Made by a program: the position numbers and the translations under genes
Notes under the pieces: model-generated
Databases searched by the model: none
What the model saw: the letters and a program-made list of their open reading frames with translations, nothing else
Told to the model about the DNA's origin: nothing
DNA from: Lachnospiraceae bacterium
Lineage (GTDB): Bacteria; Bacillota; Clostridia; Lachnospirales; Lachnospiraceae
DNA length: 64,000 nucleotides
NCBI GenBank assembly: GCA_015057825.1
Contig: SVDN01000004.1
Span: forward strand, 62,001-126,000
Reading direction: 5' to 3'
Part shown: positions 9,111 to 16,566 of the stretch, piece by piece
How the letters are laid out: each line of letters opens with the position of its first letter
Numbering within the stretch: the stretch's first letter is position 1

Positions 9111-9458
9111 ATGGAAAATATTTACGGAAAATCACTTTTATATGATTTCTACGGTGAACTTCTTAACGATCATCAAAAGAAAATATATGAAGATGTAGTA
9201 CTCAATGATTTATCACTCAGTGAAATTGCCGCAGAGGAAGGTATTTCCAGACAAGGCGTTCACGATTTAATCAAAAGATGCAATAAAATTCTTGAACAAT
9301 ACGAAGAAAAACTTAAATTGGTTGAAAAATTCTTAGCCATAAAAGGCTATATAAAAGATATACAAGCCAAATGCGAAGAATACAAAAAAAACGATTCCGT
9401 TGAAAAAACGGTGGAAGAAATAAAGATAATTTCCCAAAAGATACTTGATGAACTGTAG
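9111..9458 (+). CDS. ylxM: YlxM/p13-like SRP-associated HTH protein
   Basis: A 115-residue protein of the YlxM family, usually encoded beside ffh and proposed to modulate SRP or FtsY GTPase activity. It has a sigma-70 region-4-like helix-turn-helix: LSLSEIAAEEGISRQGVHD at about residues 37-55. The rest is charged helices. The start at 9111 is chosen because GGGAGG lies 9 bases before it; a frame opening at 9075 would reach back almost to the promoter. ffh begins 28 bases after its stop. Confidence 0.9.
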   Translation: MENIYGKSLLYDFYGELLNDHQKKIYEDVVLNDLSLSEIAAEEGISRQGVHDLIKRCNKILEQYEEKLKLVEKFLAIKGYIKDIQAKCEEYKKNDSVEKTVEEIKIISQKILDEL

Positions 9459-9486
9459 TATGAGATTTGTTTTGGAGGTTTAATCC

Positions 9487-10872
9487 ATGGCATTTGAAAG
9501 CCTATCAGATAAATTTCAAAATATATTCAAAAATTTAAGAGGCAAAGGCCTTTTAAAAGAAGAAGACGTTAAGGCAGCTACAAAAGAAGTTAAAATGGCT
9601 CTTCTTGAAGCCGATGTTAACTTCAAAGTTGTAAAGCAATTTGTCAAAAGCGTCGAAGAACGTGCCGTAGGAGAGGAAGTGTTAAAATCTCTTACTCCGG
9701 GCCAGATGGTTATAAAAATCGTTAACGAAGAAATGGTTAAGCTTATGGGATCCGAAAAGACGGAGATTCCTCTTAAACCATCAAACGAAGTAACGGTCAT
9801 TATGATGGTTGGTCTTCAAGGTGCGGGTAAAACAACCACAGCAGCAAAACTTGCAGGCAAATTCAAAGAAAAAGGCAGACGTCCTCTTCTTGTTGCCGCA
9901 GACATTTACAGACCGGCTGCTATCGATCAGTTAAAGGTTAACGGCGAAAAGCAGGGAGTTCCGGTATTTGCAATGGGTGACGGACACAAGCCTGTAAATA
10001 TAGTAAAAGCCGCTTACGAGCATGCATTGAAAAACAGCAATAATGTTATGATCGTGGATACGGCGGGTCGTCTTCATATTGATGAAGATATGATGGAAGA
10101 GCTTGTGGAAATCAGAAATAACATAGAAGTCAATCAGACAATTCTTGTTGTAGATGCTATGACAGGTCAGGATGCGGTAAATGTTGCATCTTCTTTCAGC
10201 GAAAAAGTCGGAATTGACGGTGTTATTTTAACAAAGCTTGACGGTGACACACGTGGTGGTGCGGCACTTTCAATAAAAGCCGTAACAGGCAAAGATATTT
10301 TATATGCCGGTATGGGAGAAAAGCTTTCCGACTTGGAGCAGTTTTATCCTGACAGAATGGCCTCTCGTATCCTTGGAATGGGCGATGTGCTTTCTCTTAT
10401 CGAGAAGGCGGAAGCGGCGGTGGATGCCGAAGAAGCCAAAGAAATGGCAAACAAGCTTAAAAAAGCGGAGTTTGACTTTGAGGATTACTTAACCAGCATG
10501 CAGCAAGTTAAGAAAATGGGCGGCATGGGAAGCTTACTTGGTATGATGCCGGGACTCGGCGGTCAGATGAAAGGCATGGAAATGCCGGACGAAAAAGTTT
10601 TGGGCAGAGTCGAAGCTATTATTTACTCAATGACTCCGCAGGAAAGAAGAAAGCCGGATATAATCAATCCGTCCAGAAAAAACCGAATTGCAAGAGGTGC
10701 GGGAGTCGATATCAGCGAAGTTAACCGCCTTATCAAGCAATTTGAGCAGACCAAAAAACTTATGAAGCAGATGGGCGTCATGGGAGGTAAAAAAGGAAAA
10801 AAACGCGGCATGAACATGGGCAATATGATGAGCATGTTAGGCGGCAGAAAAGGCGGAAAATTCCCCTTTTAA
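9487..10872 (+). CDS. ffh: Signal recognition particle protein Ffh
   Basis: The SRP54 homologue binds signal sequences and 4.5S RNA and pairs with FtsY. Of 461 residues, the N-terminal four-helix bundle is followed by the GTPase domain with P-loop GLQGAGKTTT at about 109-118, DTAGRLHID and TKLDGDTRGG. The C-terminal M domain is Met-rich, with many GMG, MGGM and MMPGLGG stretches, and carries the RNA-binding helix-turn-helix near SRKNRIARGAG. Length is slightly above the B. subtilis protein because of the glycine/methionine tail. It has a GGAGG site and is co-transcribed with ylxM. Confidence 0.98.
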   Translation: MAFESLSDKFQNIFKNLRGKGLLKEEDVKAATKEVKMALLEADVNFKVVKQFVKSVEERAVGEEVLKSLTPGQMVIKIVNEEMVKLMGSEKTEIPLKPSNEVTVIMMVGLQGAGKTTTAAKLAGKFKEKGRRPLLVAADIYRPAAIDQLKVNGEKQGVPVFAMGDGHKPVNIVKAAYEHALKNSNNVMIVDTAGRLHIDEDMMEELVEIRNNIEVNQTILVVDAMTGQDAVNVASSFSEKVGIDGVILTKLDGDTRGGAALSIKAVTGKDILYAGMGEKLSDLEQFYPDRMASRILGMGDVLSLIEKAEAAVDAEEAKEMANKLKKAEFDFEDYLTSMQQVKKMGGMGSLLGMMPGLGGQMKGMEMPDEKVLGRVEAIIYSMTPQERRKPDIINPSRKNRIARGAGVDISEVNRLIKQFEQTKKLMKQMGVMGGKKGKKRGMNMGNMMSMLGGRKGGKFPF

Positions 10873-10979
10873 ATAACGCTTTTAGCTTTTAATCACATTT
10901 ATTAAAAGTTAATAATATATAAAAACAGCATTCAAAGAAATTTTAAATATTTCTTGTTACAATCAAGGAGGTGAAACAC

Positions 10980-11225
10980 ATGGCAGTAAAAATCAGATTA
11001 AAAAGAATGGGTCAGAAAAAAGCTCCTTTTTACAGAGTAGTAGTTGCTGATTCAAGATCTCCGAGAGATGGTAGATTCATCGAAGAAATCGGTACATATA
11101 ACCCAAACGTAGAGCCAAGTGAAATCAAAATTAACGCAGAATTAGCTCAGAAATGGTTAGCAAATGGTGCTCAGCCAACAGATACAGTTTCAAGACTTTT
11201 CAAAGAAGCTAATATCTCTAAATAA
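10980..11225 (+). CDS. rpsP: Ribosomal protein bS16
   Basis: An 81-residue small-subunit protein needed for 30S assembly. It opens with [18 protein letters not shown], the family signature, followed by [16 protein letters not shown]. The start is set at ATG 10980: the upstream GTG at 10971 lies inside the AAGGAGGTG ribosome-binding site and would leave no site of its own. khpA follows 14 bases later, the normal Firmicute arrangement. Confidence 0.98.
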   Translation: MAVKIRLKRMGQKKAPFYRVVVADSRSPRDGRFIEEIGTYNPNVEPSEIKINAELAQKWLANGAQPTDTVSRLFKEANISK

Positions 11226-11239
11226 TTCGAGGTGAAAAT

Positions 11240-11467
11240 ATGAAAGAACTAGTAGAAATCATAGCAAAATCTCTTGTTGATTCACCTGACGAAGTTGTTG
11301 TTACAGAACGTGAAGAAAATGGCTCACTTTACGTTGATTTGTCCGTAGCAGCAGATGATATGGGCAAAGTAATCGGAAAACAGGGTCGTATTGCAAAAGC
11401 AATTCGTGGCGTTGTAAAAGCTGCAGCTTCAAAAGAAAACAAAAAGGTTGTTGTAGAGATCAAATAA
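11240..11467 (+). CDS. khpA: KH-domain RNA-binding protein KhpA
   Basis: A 75-residue single KH-domain protein (YlqC family) with the GKVIGKQGRIAKAIR loop, the GxxG RNA-contact motif of KH domains. In other Firmicutes KhpA forms a complex with KhpB/EloR that binds many RNAs and affects cell elongation. It lies between rpsP and, normally, rimM. Here a terminator, tmRNA and a diguanylate cyclase separate it from rimM. Confidence 0.95.
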   Translation: MKELVEIIAKSLVDSPDEVVVTEREENGSLYVDLSVAADDMGKVIGKQGRIAKAIRGVVKAAASKENKKVVVEIK

Positions 11468-11468
11468 T

Positions 11469-11497
11469 AAAAATGCTACCGTCTTGGTAGCATTTTT
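11469..11497 (+). terminator. Intrinsic terminator after khpA
   Basis: 12-bp perfect stem (AAAAATGCTACC at 11469-11480, GGTAGCATTTTT at 11486-11497) with a 5-base loop and T-run. It ends the ylxM-ffh-rpsP-khpA unit and so separates it from rimM-trmD, which are joined to it in many relatives. Confidence 0.88.
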
Positions 11498-11544
11498 GCT
11501 TTGTAAAAAAGATTTAACCAATGGTTTAATCCTTTATTTTACTA

Positions 11545-11573
11545 TTGAAAAGATGATAAATGTACGATAATAT
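11545..11573 (+). promoter_or_regulatory. Promoter of ssrA
   Basis: -35 TTGAAA (11545-11550), 17-base spacer, -10 TAATAT (11568-11573). Start expected near 11580, giving a precursor leader of about 34 bases to be trimmed to the mature tmRNA 5' end at 11614. Confidence 0.72.
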
Positions 11574-11613
11574 TATAGAAGAAGAGCCACCGCTTTAACC
11601 GATTAACAATCTC

Positions 11614-11959
11614 GGGGTTGTAAAGGTTTCGACGGGGTTTTAGAAGCTTAAGAAGCCACCGGTGAGGTAACACCTTAAACTGCCAACTTAAATATAAACG
11701 CTAAAAACGAAAAATTAGCTTTCGCTGCCTAATTGCAGTGAATGTTAACGGACGACATCCCGCAATCGCCTGTTAGCATCGAAACTTAGCGGGGCACTTT
11801 TGTCTCTAAGCTTTGCGAGATAAAAAGAAATTATGAAGCTACCGAGTCCTTTAGCCTGTCGGTCGGCGATCGGATGAGGGAAATTTAAATGAGCGACTGC
11901 GGTGGGAGATGCTTAAGTGGAAGAGATTTCGGACGCGGGTTCGATTCCCGCCAGCTCCA
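11614..11959 (+). ncRNA. ssrA: Transfer-messenger RNA (tmRNA)
   Basis: Rescues stalled ribosomes with SmpB by tagging the nascent protein. The 5' GGGGTTG (11614-11620) pairs with CAGCTCC (11952-11958) as the acceptor stem, and GGTTCGATTCC near 11938 is the T-loop. CCA is not encoded, because TAC follows the discriminator A. The tag reading frame ends GCT GCC TAA at 11724-11732. The likely resume codon is GCT at 11700, preceded by TAAAC, giving the encoded tag AKNEKLAFAA after the tRNA-borne alanine. An earlier GCC at 11682 is a less likely resume codon. The molecule is one-piece, with room for the usual pseudoknots on both sides of the tag. It lies inside the khpA-rimM interval. Confidence 0.95.
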
Positions 11960-11973
11960 TACTTTTGGAGAAT

Positions 11974-11994
11974 AATGTACGCAAATTGTACATT
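11974..11994 (+). other. Hairpin just past the tmRNA 3' end
   Basis: Inverted repeat AATGTAC (11974-11980) and GTACATT (11988-11994) around a 7-base loop. No T-run follows, so it is a poor terminator. It could guide 3' processing of the tmRNA precursor or allow read-through into the next gene. Confidence 0.4.
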
Positions 11995-12038
11995 CAGGCT
12001 CTTTAGGATATTTGGTTTATTTAGGGTTTTGGGGAAAA

Positions 12039-13208
12039 ATGAATATTCAATCGATTTATATAACAAATGCAATCGGATTTATCTTATTGATGTTTCTGAT
12101 TGTCAGTCGTTATATTACAAGAACCAAAGGCGGTTTGGGAAACCGACTTTACGGTACAATGATTAGAATCGCAATGATAGCCTGTATCGTAGAACCTTTG
12201 ACATTTGGTATTGATGGCAAAGAGGGTGCGGTTTATTATTGGATTAATATTTTAGGCAATACATATCTTTATATGGCTAATGCGTTCGGCGCATTTCTTT
12301 TTTGCGTTTATGTCGAGTATAGCCTTTATCAAGATGAATCCAGACTTAAAAAGATTTACAACAAGTTATTTGTAGTGGTTTTTCTGATTCTTGTCTTGCT
12401 TGTGATTAACATCTTCAGCGGATTTTTGTTTTATGTTGATGAAAACTATGTATATCACAGGCGTCCTTTGGTTGCGATATTATATCTTTATGTTGTTTGT
12501 TGTGCCGTGTGGTGCCTTGTTACGGTATACAGACACAGAATGCATAACAAAAAAGAGGCATTTTTCCCGGTTTGGATGTATTTGACTCCTATTGTAGCCG
12601 CAAGTGTTGTACAGATGCTTTGGTATGGTGTGTCTCTTGCGTGGGTTGGCACATCAATCGGCCTTGTGGCCTTGCATATGAGCCTTCAAAACCAGCAAAG
12701 CTATTTGGATCCTTTAACCGGCCTACATAACAGACTGTATCTGGAATATGCCTTTTTAAAGATGGAAAAAGATAATAAGAATCAATACTTCGGAATTATG
12801 CTTGATATAAATTATTTCAAGTTGATTAACGACGAATTCGGACATGCCGAAGGGGATATTGCTCTAAAAGAATTTGCCCAAATCATTAATAATTCAACAA
12901 AAGAAGATGGGATTACTTTTAGATACGCCGGCGATGAGTTTGTAATACTTTTAAAGTCGGATTCTGAAGAAAAGGTATTGGAGATAGAAAACAAAATAAA
13001 GAAGAAAATTTCCGAATTTAATACGGAAGATAAACATAATTTCAATCTTTACGTTGCAATGGGTCACGATAAATTCATTAACGGTCTCGATAATGAAGAC
13101 AGCTTCATGAAAAAGATTGATAATGCAATGTATTTGAATAAAAAAGAACTTCACGCCTTGTCTTATGCACAAGCGGTTTTAAAACACTGTCACGAGGTTA
13201 AAAACTAA
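12039..13208 (+). CDS. Membrane diguanylate cyclase (GGDEF)
   Basis: A predicted 389-residue membrane protein. Residues about 1-215 hold six or seven hydrophobic segments and form a sensor or membrane anchor of unrecognised type. A GGDEF domain begins at DPLTGLHNRLYL near residue 224, and the catalytic motif is AGDEF at 297-301, a variant compatible with c-di-GMP synthesis. The inhibitory RxxD site expected nine residues earlier reads KEDG, so feedback inhibition by product is probably absent. The start at ATG 12039 is preferred to a TTG nine codons upstream because GGGG precedes it. Its TAA overlaps the rimM ATG by one base, indicating translational coupling. A promoter of its own is not evident. 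Confidence 0.87.
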   Translation: MNIQSIYITNAIGFILLMFLIVSRYITRTKGGLGNRLYGTMIRIAMIACIVEPLTFGIDGKEGAVYYWINILGNTYLYMANAFGAFLFCVYVEYSLYQDESRLKKIYNKLFVVVFLILVLLVINIFSGFLFYVDENYVYHRRPLVAILYLYVVCCAVWCLVTVYRHRMHNKKEAFFPVWMYLTPIVAASVVQMLWYGVSLAWVGTSIGLVALHMSLQNQQSYLDPLTGLHNRLYLEYAFLKMEKDNKNQYFGIMLDINYFKLINDEFGHAEGDIALKEFAQIINNSTKEDGITFRYAGDEFVILLKSDSEEKVLEIENKIKKKISEFNTEDKHNFNLYVAMGHDKFINGLDNEDSFMKKIDNAMYLNKKELHALSYAQAVLKHCHEVKN

Positions 13209-13741
13209 TGGAAGATTTGTTAAGAGTCGGAGTTGTTTCATCAACTCACGGACTTAAAGGGGAAGTTAAGGTTTTTCCCACTACCGATGATGTAAAAAGA
13301 TTTGATTATTTAAAAGATGTTGTGTTGGTTTCCAACAAAGAAAGATTGGAGTTGGAAGTGTCAAATGTTCGCTATTTTAAGAACATGGTTATTGTGAAAT
13401 TTAAGGGGATTGATGACATCAACGACATCGAAAAATACAAAGGCAGCGAGCTTTTTGTTACAAGAGAAAATGCGATTCCTTTGGAAGAAGACGAATATTA
13501 CATTGCGGACCTTTTGGACTGCAAAGTTTACGATGAAAAAGCTGCCTTTATCGGTGTTTTGTCTGAAGTATTAACATCTTCGGCAAATGATGTATATGTT
13601 GTAAAAACAAGCGATGAAAGCGCTGATATTTACAAGAACGAGAAAGAACTGCTTATCCCTTATGTGGATGAATATATATCAAGCATAGATATAGAAAACA
13701 AAAAGATTATTGCAAAGAATACAGACAGGTTTTTGGCATAA
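13208..13741 (+). CDS. rimM: Ribosome maturation factor RimM
   Basis: RimM helps fold the 3' domain of 16S rRNA and binds uS19 during 30S maturation. The 177-residue product starts with LRVGVVSSTHGLKGEVKV, the family N-terminal signature, and has the PRC-barrel half (about 95-175) with LLDCKVYDE and LIPYVDEYI. It overlaps the diguanylate cyclase stop by one base and precedes trmD by 18 bases, the conserved rimM-trmD pair. Confidence 0.96.
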   Translation: MEDLLRVGVVSSTHGLKGEVKVFPTTDDVKRFDYLKDVVLVSNKERLELEVSNVRYFKNMVIVKFKGIDDINDIEKYKGSELFVTRENAIPLEEDEYYIADLLDCKVYDEKAAFIGVLSEVLTSSANDVYVVKTSDESADIYKNEKELLIPYVDEYISSIDIENKKIIAKNTDRFLA

Positions 13742-13759
13742 TAGCCGGTTGGAAATAAT

Positions 13760-14461
13760 ATGAAATTTAATGTTTTAACGCTTTTTCCCGAAATGATTGA
13801 ACAGGGAATAAATACAAGTATTACGGGCAGAGCCATTAAAGAAGGATACATAAATCTTAATGCGGTTAATATCCGTGATTATACAAATGAAAAACACGGT
13901 CATGTGGACGATTATCCCTACGGCGGCGGTGCCGGAATGGTTATGCAGGCTCAGCCGGTTTATGATGCCTACAAATCAATTGTAGGGGAAGAAGAGCTGA
14001 AAAAAGAAAAAGAAATGCGTAAAAGAGTTGTTTTTCTTACACCTGCCGGCAAAACCTTTAATCAGCGAATGGCCGAGGAGTTTGCAAAAGAAGAGGAAAT
14101 TACCTTCCTTTGCGGCCATTATGAAGGAATTGATGAAAGAGTTTTGGAACTTATAGTAACGGATAATGTGTCAATCGGCGATTATGTCTTGACCGGCGGA
14201 GAACTTCCGGCAATGGTTATGATGGATGCCATATCCCGCCTTGTTCCGGGGGTGTTGGGAAACGGTGATTCGTCCGTAGATGAAAGCTTTAATGCCGTAA
14301 ATAATATGCTTGAATATCCTCAATATACAAGACCCGAAGAATTTATGGGCATGAAGGTTCCTGAGGTGCTTTTATCAGGTCATCATAAAAATATTGAAAA
14401 TTGGCGAAGAGAACAATCGCTTGAAAGAACAAGGATAAGAAGACCGGATTTACTTGATTGA
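13760..14461 (+). CDS. trmD: tRNA (guanine-N1)-methyltransferase TrmD
   Basis: Methylates G37 of tRNAs next to the anticodon, preventing frameshifts. The 233-residue SPOUT enzyme has a deep trefoil knot: PYGGGAGMVMQ, the GHYEGIDER motif, and SIGDYVLTGGELPAM, which binds S-adenosylmethionine. The C-terminus has the usual RPEEFMGMKVPEVLLSGHH and a basic tail. It follows rimM and precedes the independently promoted rplS. Confidence 0.98.
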   Translation: MKFNVLTLFPEMIEQGINTSITGRAIKEGYINLNAVNIRDYTNEKHGHVDDYPYGGGAGMVMQAQPVYDAYKSIVGEEELKKEKEMRKRVVFLTPAGKTFNQRMAEEFAKEEEITFLCGHYEGIDERVLELIVTDNVSIGDYVLTGGELPAMVMMDAISRLVPGVLGNGDSSVDESFNAVNNMLEYPQYTRPEEFMGMKVPEVLLSGHHKNIENWRREQSLERTRIRRPDLLD

Positions 14462-14479
14462 TTCGGCCAATTTGGGTAT

Positions 14480-14508
14480 TTGACAAAAAAACAAATACTA
14501 TGTACAAT
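14480..14508 (+). promoter_or_regulatory. Promoter of rplS
   Basis: Consensus -35 TTGACA (14480-14485), exact 17-base spacer, -10 TACAAT (14503-14508), starting 18 bases after the trmD stop. Expected start is near 14515. rplS therefore has its own supply of transcript with a structured leader. Confidence 0.82.
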
Positions 14509-14514
14509 GAAAAA

Positions 14515-14640
14515 TGCATTTATTGCTTGCAATAATGTAAAGCATATGTTAATATAGACAATGTTGTGAATAAGATGGACCTCTGTCTACGGGATAAATA
14601 AGTGTAGTTATGTACATCGAGTATTGATAGGAGGTCACAC
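14515..14640 (+). promoter_or_regulatory. Structured 5' leader of rplS (L19 leader-like)
   Basis: About 125 bases between the predicted start and the rplS ATG. A first hairpin pairs CATTTATTGC (14517-14526) with GCAATAATG (14529-14537), with one bulge. TAGACA (14555-14560) can pair with TGTCTA (14584-14589). GACCTC (14578-14583) is complementary to GAGGTC (14631-14636), which is the rplS ribosome-binding site. This fits an autogenous ribosomal-protein leader in which L19 controls access to its own start. The L19 leader family is known in Firmicutes, but I assign it by position and pairing only. Confidence 0.6.
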
Positions 14641-14988
14641 ATGAACGAGATTATTAAAAATATCGAAGCTGCTCAGATGAAAGCAGACATTACAGAATTT
14701 AGCGTTGGTGATACAATTAAAGTTTACGCTAAAATCAAAGAAGGAAACAGAGAAAGAACACAGATGTTTGAAGGTGTTGTTCTTAAAAAACAGGGCGGTA
14801 GCTCAAGAGCAACTTTCACAGTAAGAAAGAACTCAAACGGAATCGGTGTTGAAAAAACTTGGCCTTTACATTCTCCGACAATCGAGAAAATCGAAGTTGT
14901 AAGAAAAGGTAAAGTAAGAAGAGCAAAACTTAACTACTTAAGAGGACGCGTTGGTAAGCGTGCTAAAGTTAAAGAATTAGTTAAATAA
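14641..14988 (+). CDS. rplS: Ribosomal protein bL19
   Basis: A 115-residue large-subunit protein at the 30S-50S interface. Characteristic stretches are [20 protein letters not shown] and the basic C-terminal [15 protein letters not shown]. The AGGAGGT ribosome site is strong but can be masked by the leader. It is expressed from its own promoter and closed by a strong terminator at 14998-15025, so it is a monocistronic unit between trmD and the signal-peptidase cluster. Confidence 0.98.
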   Translation: MNEIIKNIEAAQMKADITEFSVGDTIKVYAKIKEGNRERTQMFEGVVLKKQGGSSRATFTVRKNSNGIGVEKTWPLHSPTIEKIEVVRKGKVRRAKLNYLRGRVGKRAKVKELVK

Positions 14989-14997
14989 TTTGCAATC

Positions 14998-15025
14998 AAG
15001 GGTAAGCTTAAGCTTACCCTTTTTA
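14998..15025 (+). terminator. Intrinsic terminator after rplS
   Basis: A perfect 24-bp palindrome (14998-15021, built on GGGTAAGCTT and its complement) followed by more T residues. It would fold as a long stem with a short loop and end rplS transcription. Confidence 0.87.
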
Positions 15026-15040
15026 ATTTTCTATATTTGA

Positions 15041-15069
15041 TTGAAAGAATCGCGTATTTGACATATAAT
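15041..15069 (+). promoter_or_regulatory. Promoter of the signal-peptidase/rbgA cluster
   Basis: -35 TTGAAA (15041-15046), 17-base spacer, consensus -10 TATAAT (15064-15069). Expected start is near 15076, 23 bases before the first gene. Confidence 0.8.
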
Positions 15070-15098
15070 ATACAAAGAATTCAAGATTAAGGATTATT

Positions 15099-15659
15099 AT
15101 GGATAGTTTAAACAGACCAAATTTCAAAGAAAATTATTTTTCGGACAGGATTTTAAAATATATTATAGATATAGTCGTTGTTGTTATGTTGGTGATTCTT
15201 TTTATTACAAGCATGGCCTATACCGCAACGGTTAAAGGAAGTGCTATGTCACCGATGATCAATGCCGACAACAATATTGTTATAAATAAGCTTTCGTATA
15301 AGATTTTGTCGCCAAAACGCGGAGATGTTGTAGCATTTACTCTTCAAGGGGACGAAGAAACGGTGCTTGCAAGGAGGGTTGTTGCCCTGCCCGGTGACAG
15401 TATTGTTATTAAAGGCGGAAAGCTCTATATAAACGGCGAAGAACAAGATTTAATCGAAAACGAAGACAATATAGTAACCGACGGTATTTTGAAAAACGAG
15501 CTTGTTCTTGATAAAGACGAATATTTCGTAATCGGTGACAATTGGAATTCCTCTACTGACAGCAGATATGTGGAAATCGGTCCGATTTCGAAAAAGGATA
15601 TTATAGGCAAAGTCTGGTTTGTTATTTCTCCTATTTCAGACTTTGGTTTTGTAAATTAA
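15099..15659 (+). CDS. Signal peptidase I-like protein lacking both catalytic residues
   Basis: A 186-residue homologue of type I signal peptidase with one N-terminal membrane helix (about residues 22-43). The usual GxSMxP active-site box reads GSAMSPM (47-53), placing Ala49 where the nucleophilic Ser belongs. The usual YxKR box reads LARRVVALPGD (90-100), placing Arg92 where the general-base Lys belongs. Other family boxes are kept, including GDNWNSSTDSR near the C-terminus, and the frame is intact. It is therefore predicted to be inactive as a Ser/Lys protease but still folded. Possible roles are a binding or regulatory partner of the intact paralogue at 16567, or a protein with a new function. 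It has a consensus promoter and lies 15 bases before rbgA. Confidence 0.85.
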   Translation: MDSLNRPNFKENYFSDRILKYIIDIVVVVMLVILFITSMAYTATVKGSAMSPMINADNNIVINKLSYKILSPKRGDVVAFTLQGDEETVLARRVVALPGDSIVIKGGKLYINGEEQDLIENEDNIVTDGILKNELVLDKDEYFVIGDNWNSSTDSRYVEIGPISKKDIIGKVWFVISPISDFGFVN

Positions 15660-15674
15660 TATGAGGTTATAATC

Positions 15675-16529
15675 ATGAGTGAAAATAAAATGAACATTCA
15701 ATGGTATCCGGGCCATATGACAAAAGCAAAGCGTCAGATGCAAGAAGATATCAAGCTGATCGATATAGTAATAGAACTATTGGATGCAAGGCTTCCCTTG
15801 TCCAGTCGCAATCCGGATATTGACGACCTTGCAAAAAACAAATACAGACTGGTACTTTTAAACAAGGCCGATCTTGCTGATGATTCCATTACGGATAAAT
15901 GGATGGAATATTTCAAATCCAAGGGAGCATTTTGTGTAAAAATAAACTCTCAAAAAGGTCAGGGAATCAAGCAGATTAACGCTGTGGTTAAAGAAGCATG
16001 TAAAGAAAAAATCGAGAGAGACAGAAAACGCGGTATCTTAAACCGTCCCATTAGAGCCATGGTTGTGGGCATTCCGAATGTGGGAAAATCAACATTTATA
16101 AATGCCTATGCGGGAAAAAGCGCAACAAAGACCGGCAACAAACCGGGTGTAACCAGGGGAAAACAATGGATACGCCTTGGAAAAGACATTGAGCTTCTTG
16201 ATACACCGGGTATTTTATGGCCAAAATTTGAGGACAAATCAGTTGGCTTAAAACTTGCATTTATCGGTTCCATTAAGGACGAAATATTAAATACCACGGA
16301 ACTTGCCCTTGAATTAATAGAGCTTTTGGCCGATAAATACAGTGGAGTTTTATCCAAACGTTACGATATTGAAGAATCCGACAAGGTTAAAAACTTGGAA
16401 GCCGTTGCAATCGCAAGAGGCTGTAAGAAAAAAGGCGATGAGCCTGATTTTGACAAGGCGGCGCTTTTGATTCTTGATGATTTCAGAAGCGGAAGACTTG
16501 GAAAAATCAGCCTTGAAGAACCTTCGTAA
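15675..16529 (+). CDS. rbgA: Ribosome biogenesis GTPase RbgA (YlqF)
   Basis: RbgA drives late 50S assembly. The 284-residue product is a circularly permuted GTPase: the NKAD G4 motif (LLNKADLAD, about residues 57-65) comes before the P-loop GIPNVGKST (about 130-138), then the PGVTRG switch and DTPG G3. The opening IQWYPGHMTKAKRQM is the family signature. A C-terminal ANTAR-like helical domain follows. It lies between the two signal-peptidase genes; in B. subtilis rbgA also follows rplS and precedes rnhB. Confidence 0.97.
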   Translation: MSENKMNIQWYPGHMTKAKRQMQEDIKLIDIVIELLDARLPLSSRNPDIDDLAKNKYRLVLLNKADLADDSITDKWMEYFKSKGAFCVKINSQKGQGIKQINAVVKEACKEKIERDRKRGILNRPIRAMVVGIPNVGKSTFINAYAGKSATKTGNKPGVTRGKQWIRLGKDIELLDTPGILWPKFEDKSVGLKLAFIGSIKDEILNTTELALELIELLADKYSGVLSKRYDIEESDKVKNLEAVAIARGCKKKGDEPDFDKAALLILDDFRSGRLGKISLEEPS

Positions 16530-16566
16530 ATAACAAAATTTTGCATATAAAGGAAAATCTTTTAAT

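Noticed and set aside
10886..10970. Second promoter or terminator before rpsP (AT-rich hairpin at 10886-10908, TACAAT at 10958-10963)
   Set aside because: The hairpin is only A/T pairs apart from one, and transcription from TACAAT would start inside the rpsP ribosome-binding site, so neither is convincing.
11909..12166. Open reading frame of 85 codons across the tmRNA 3' end
   Set aside because: It overlaps the tRNA-like end of ssrA and the start of the GGDEF gene in another frame, and has no ribosome site or family similarity.
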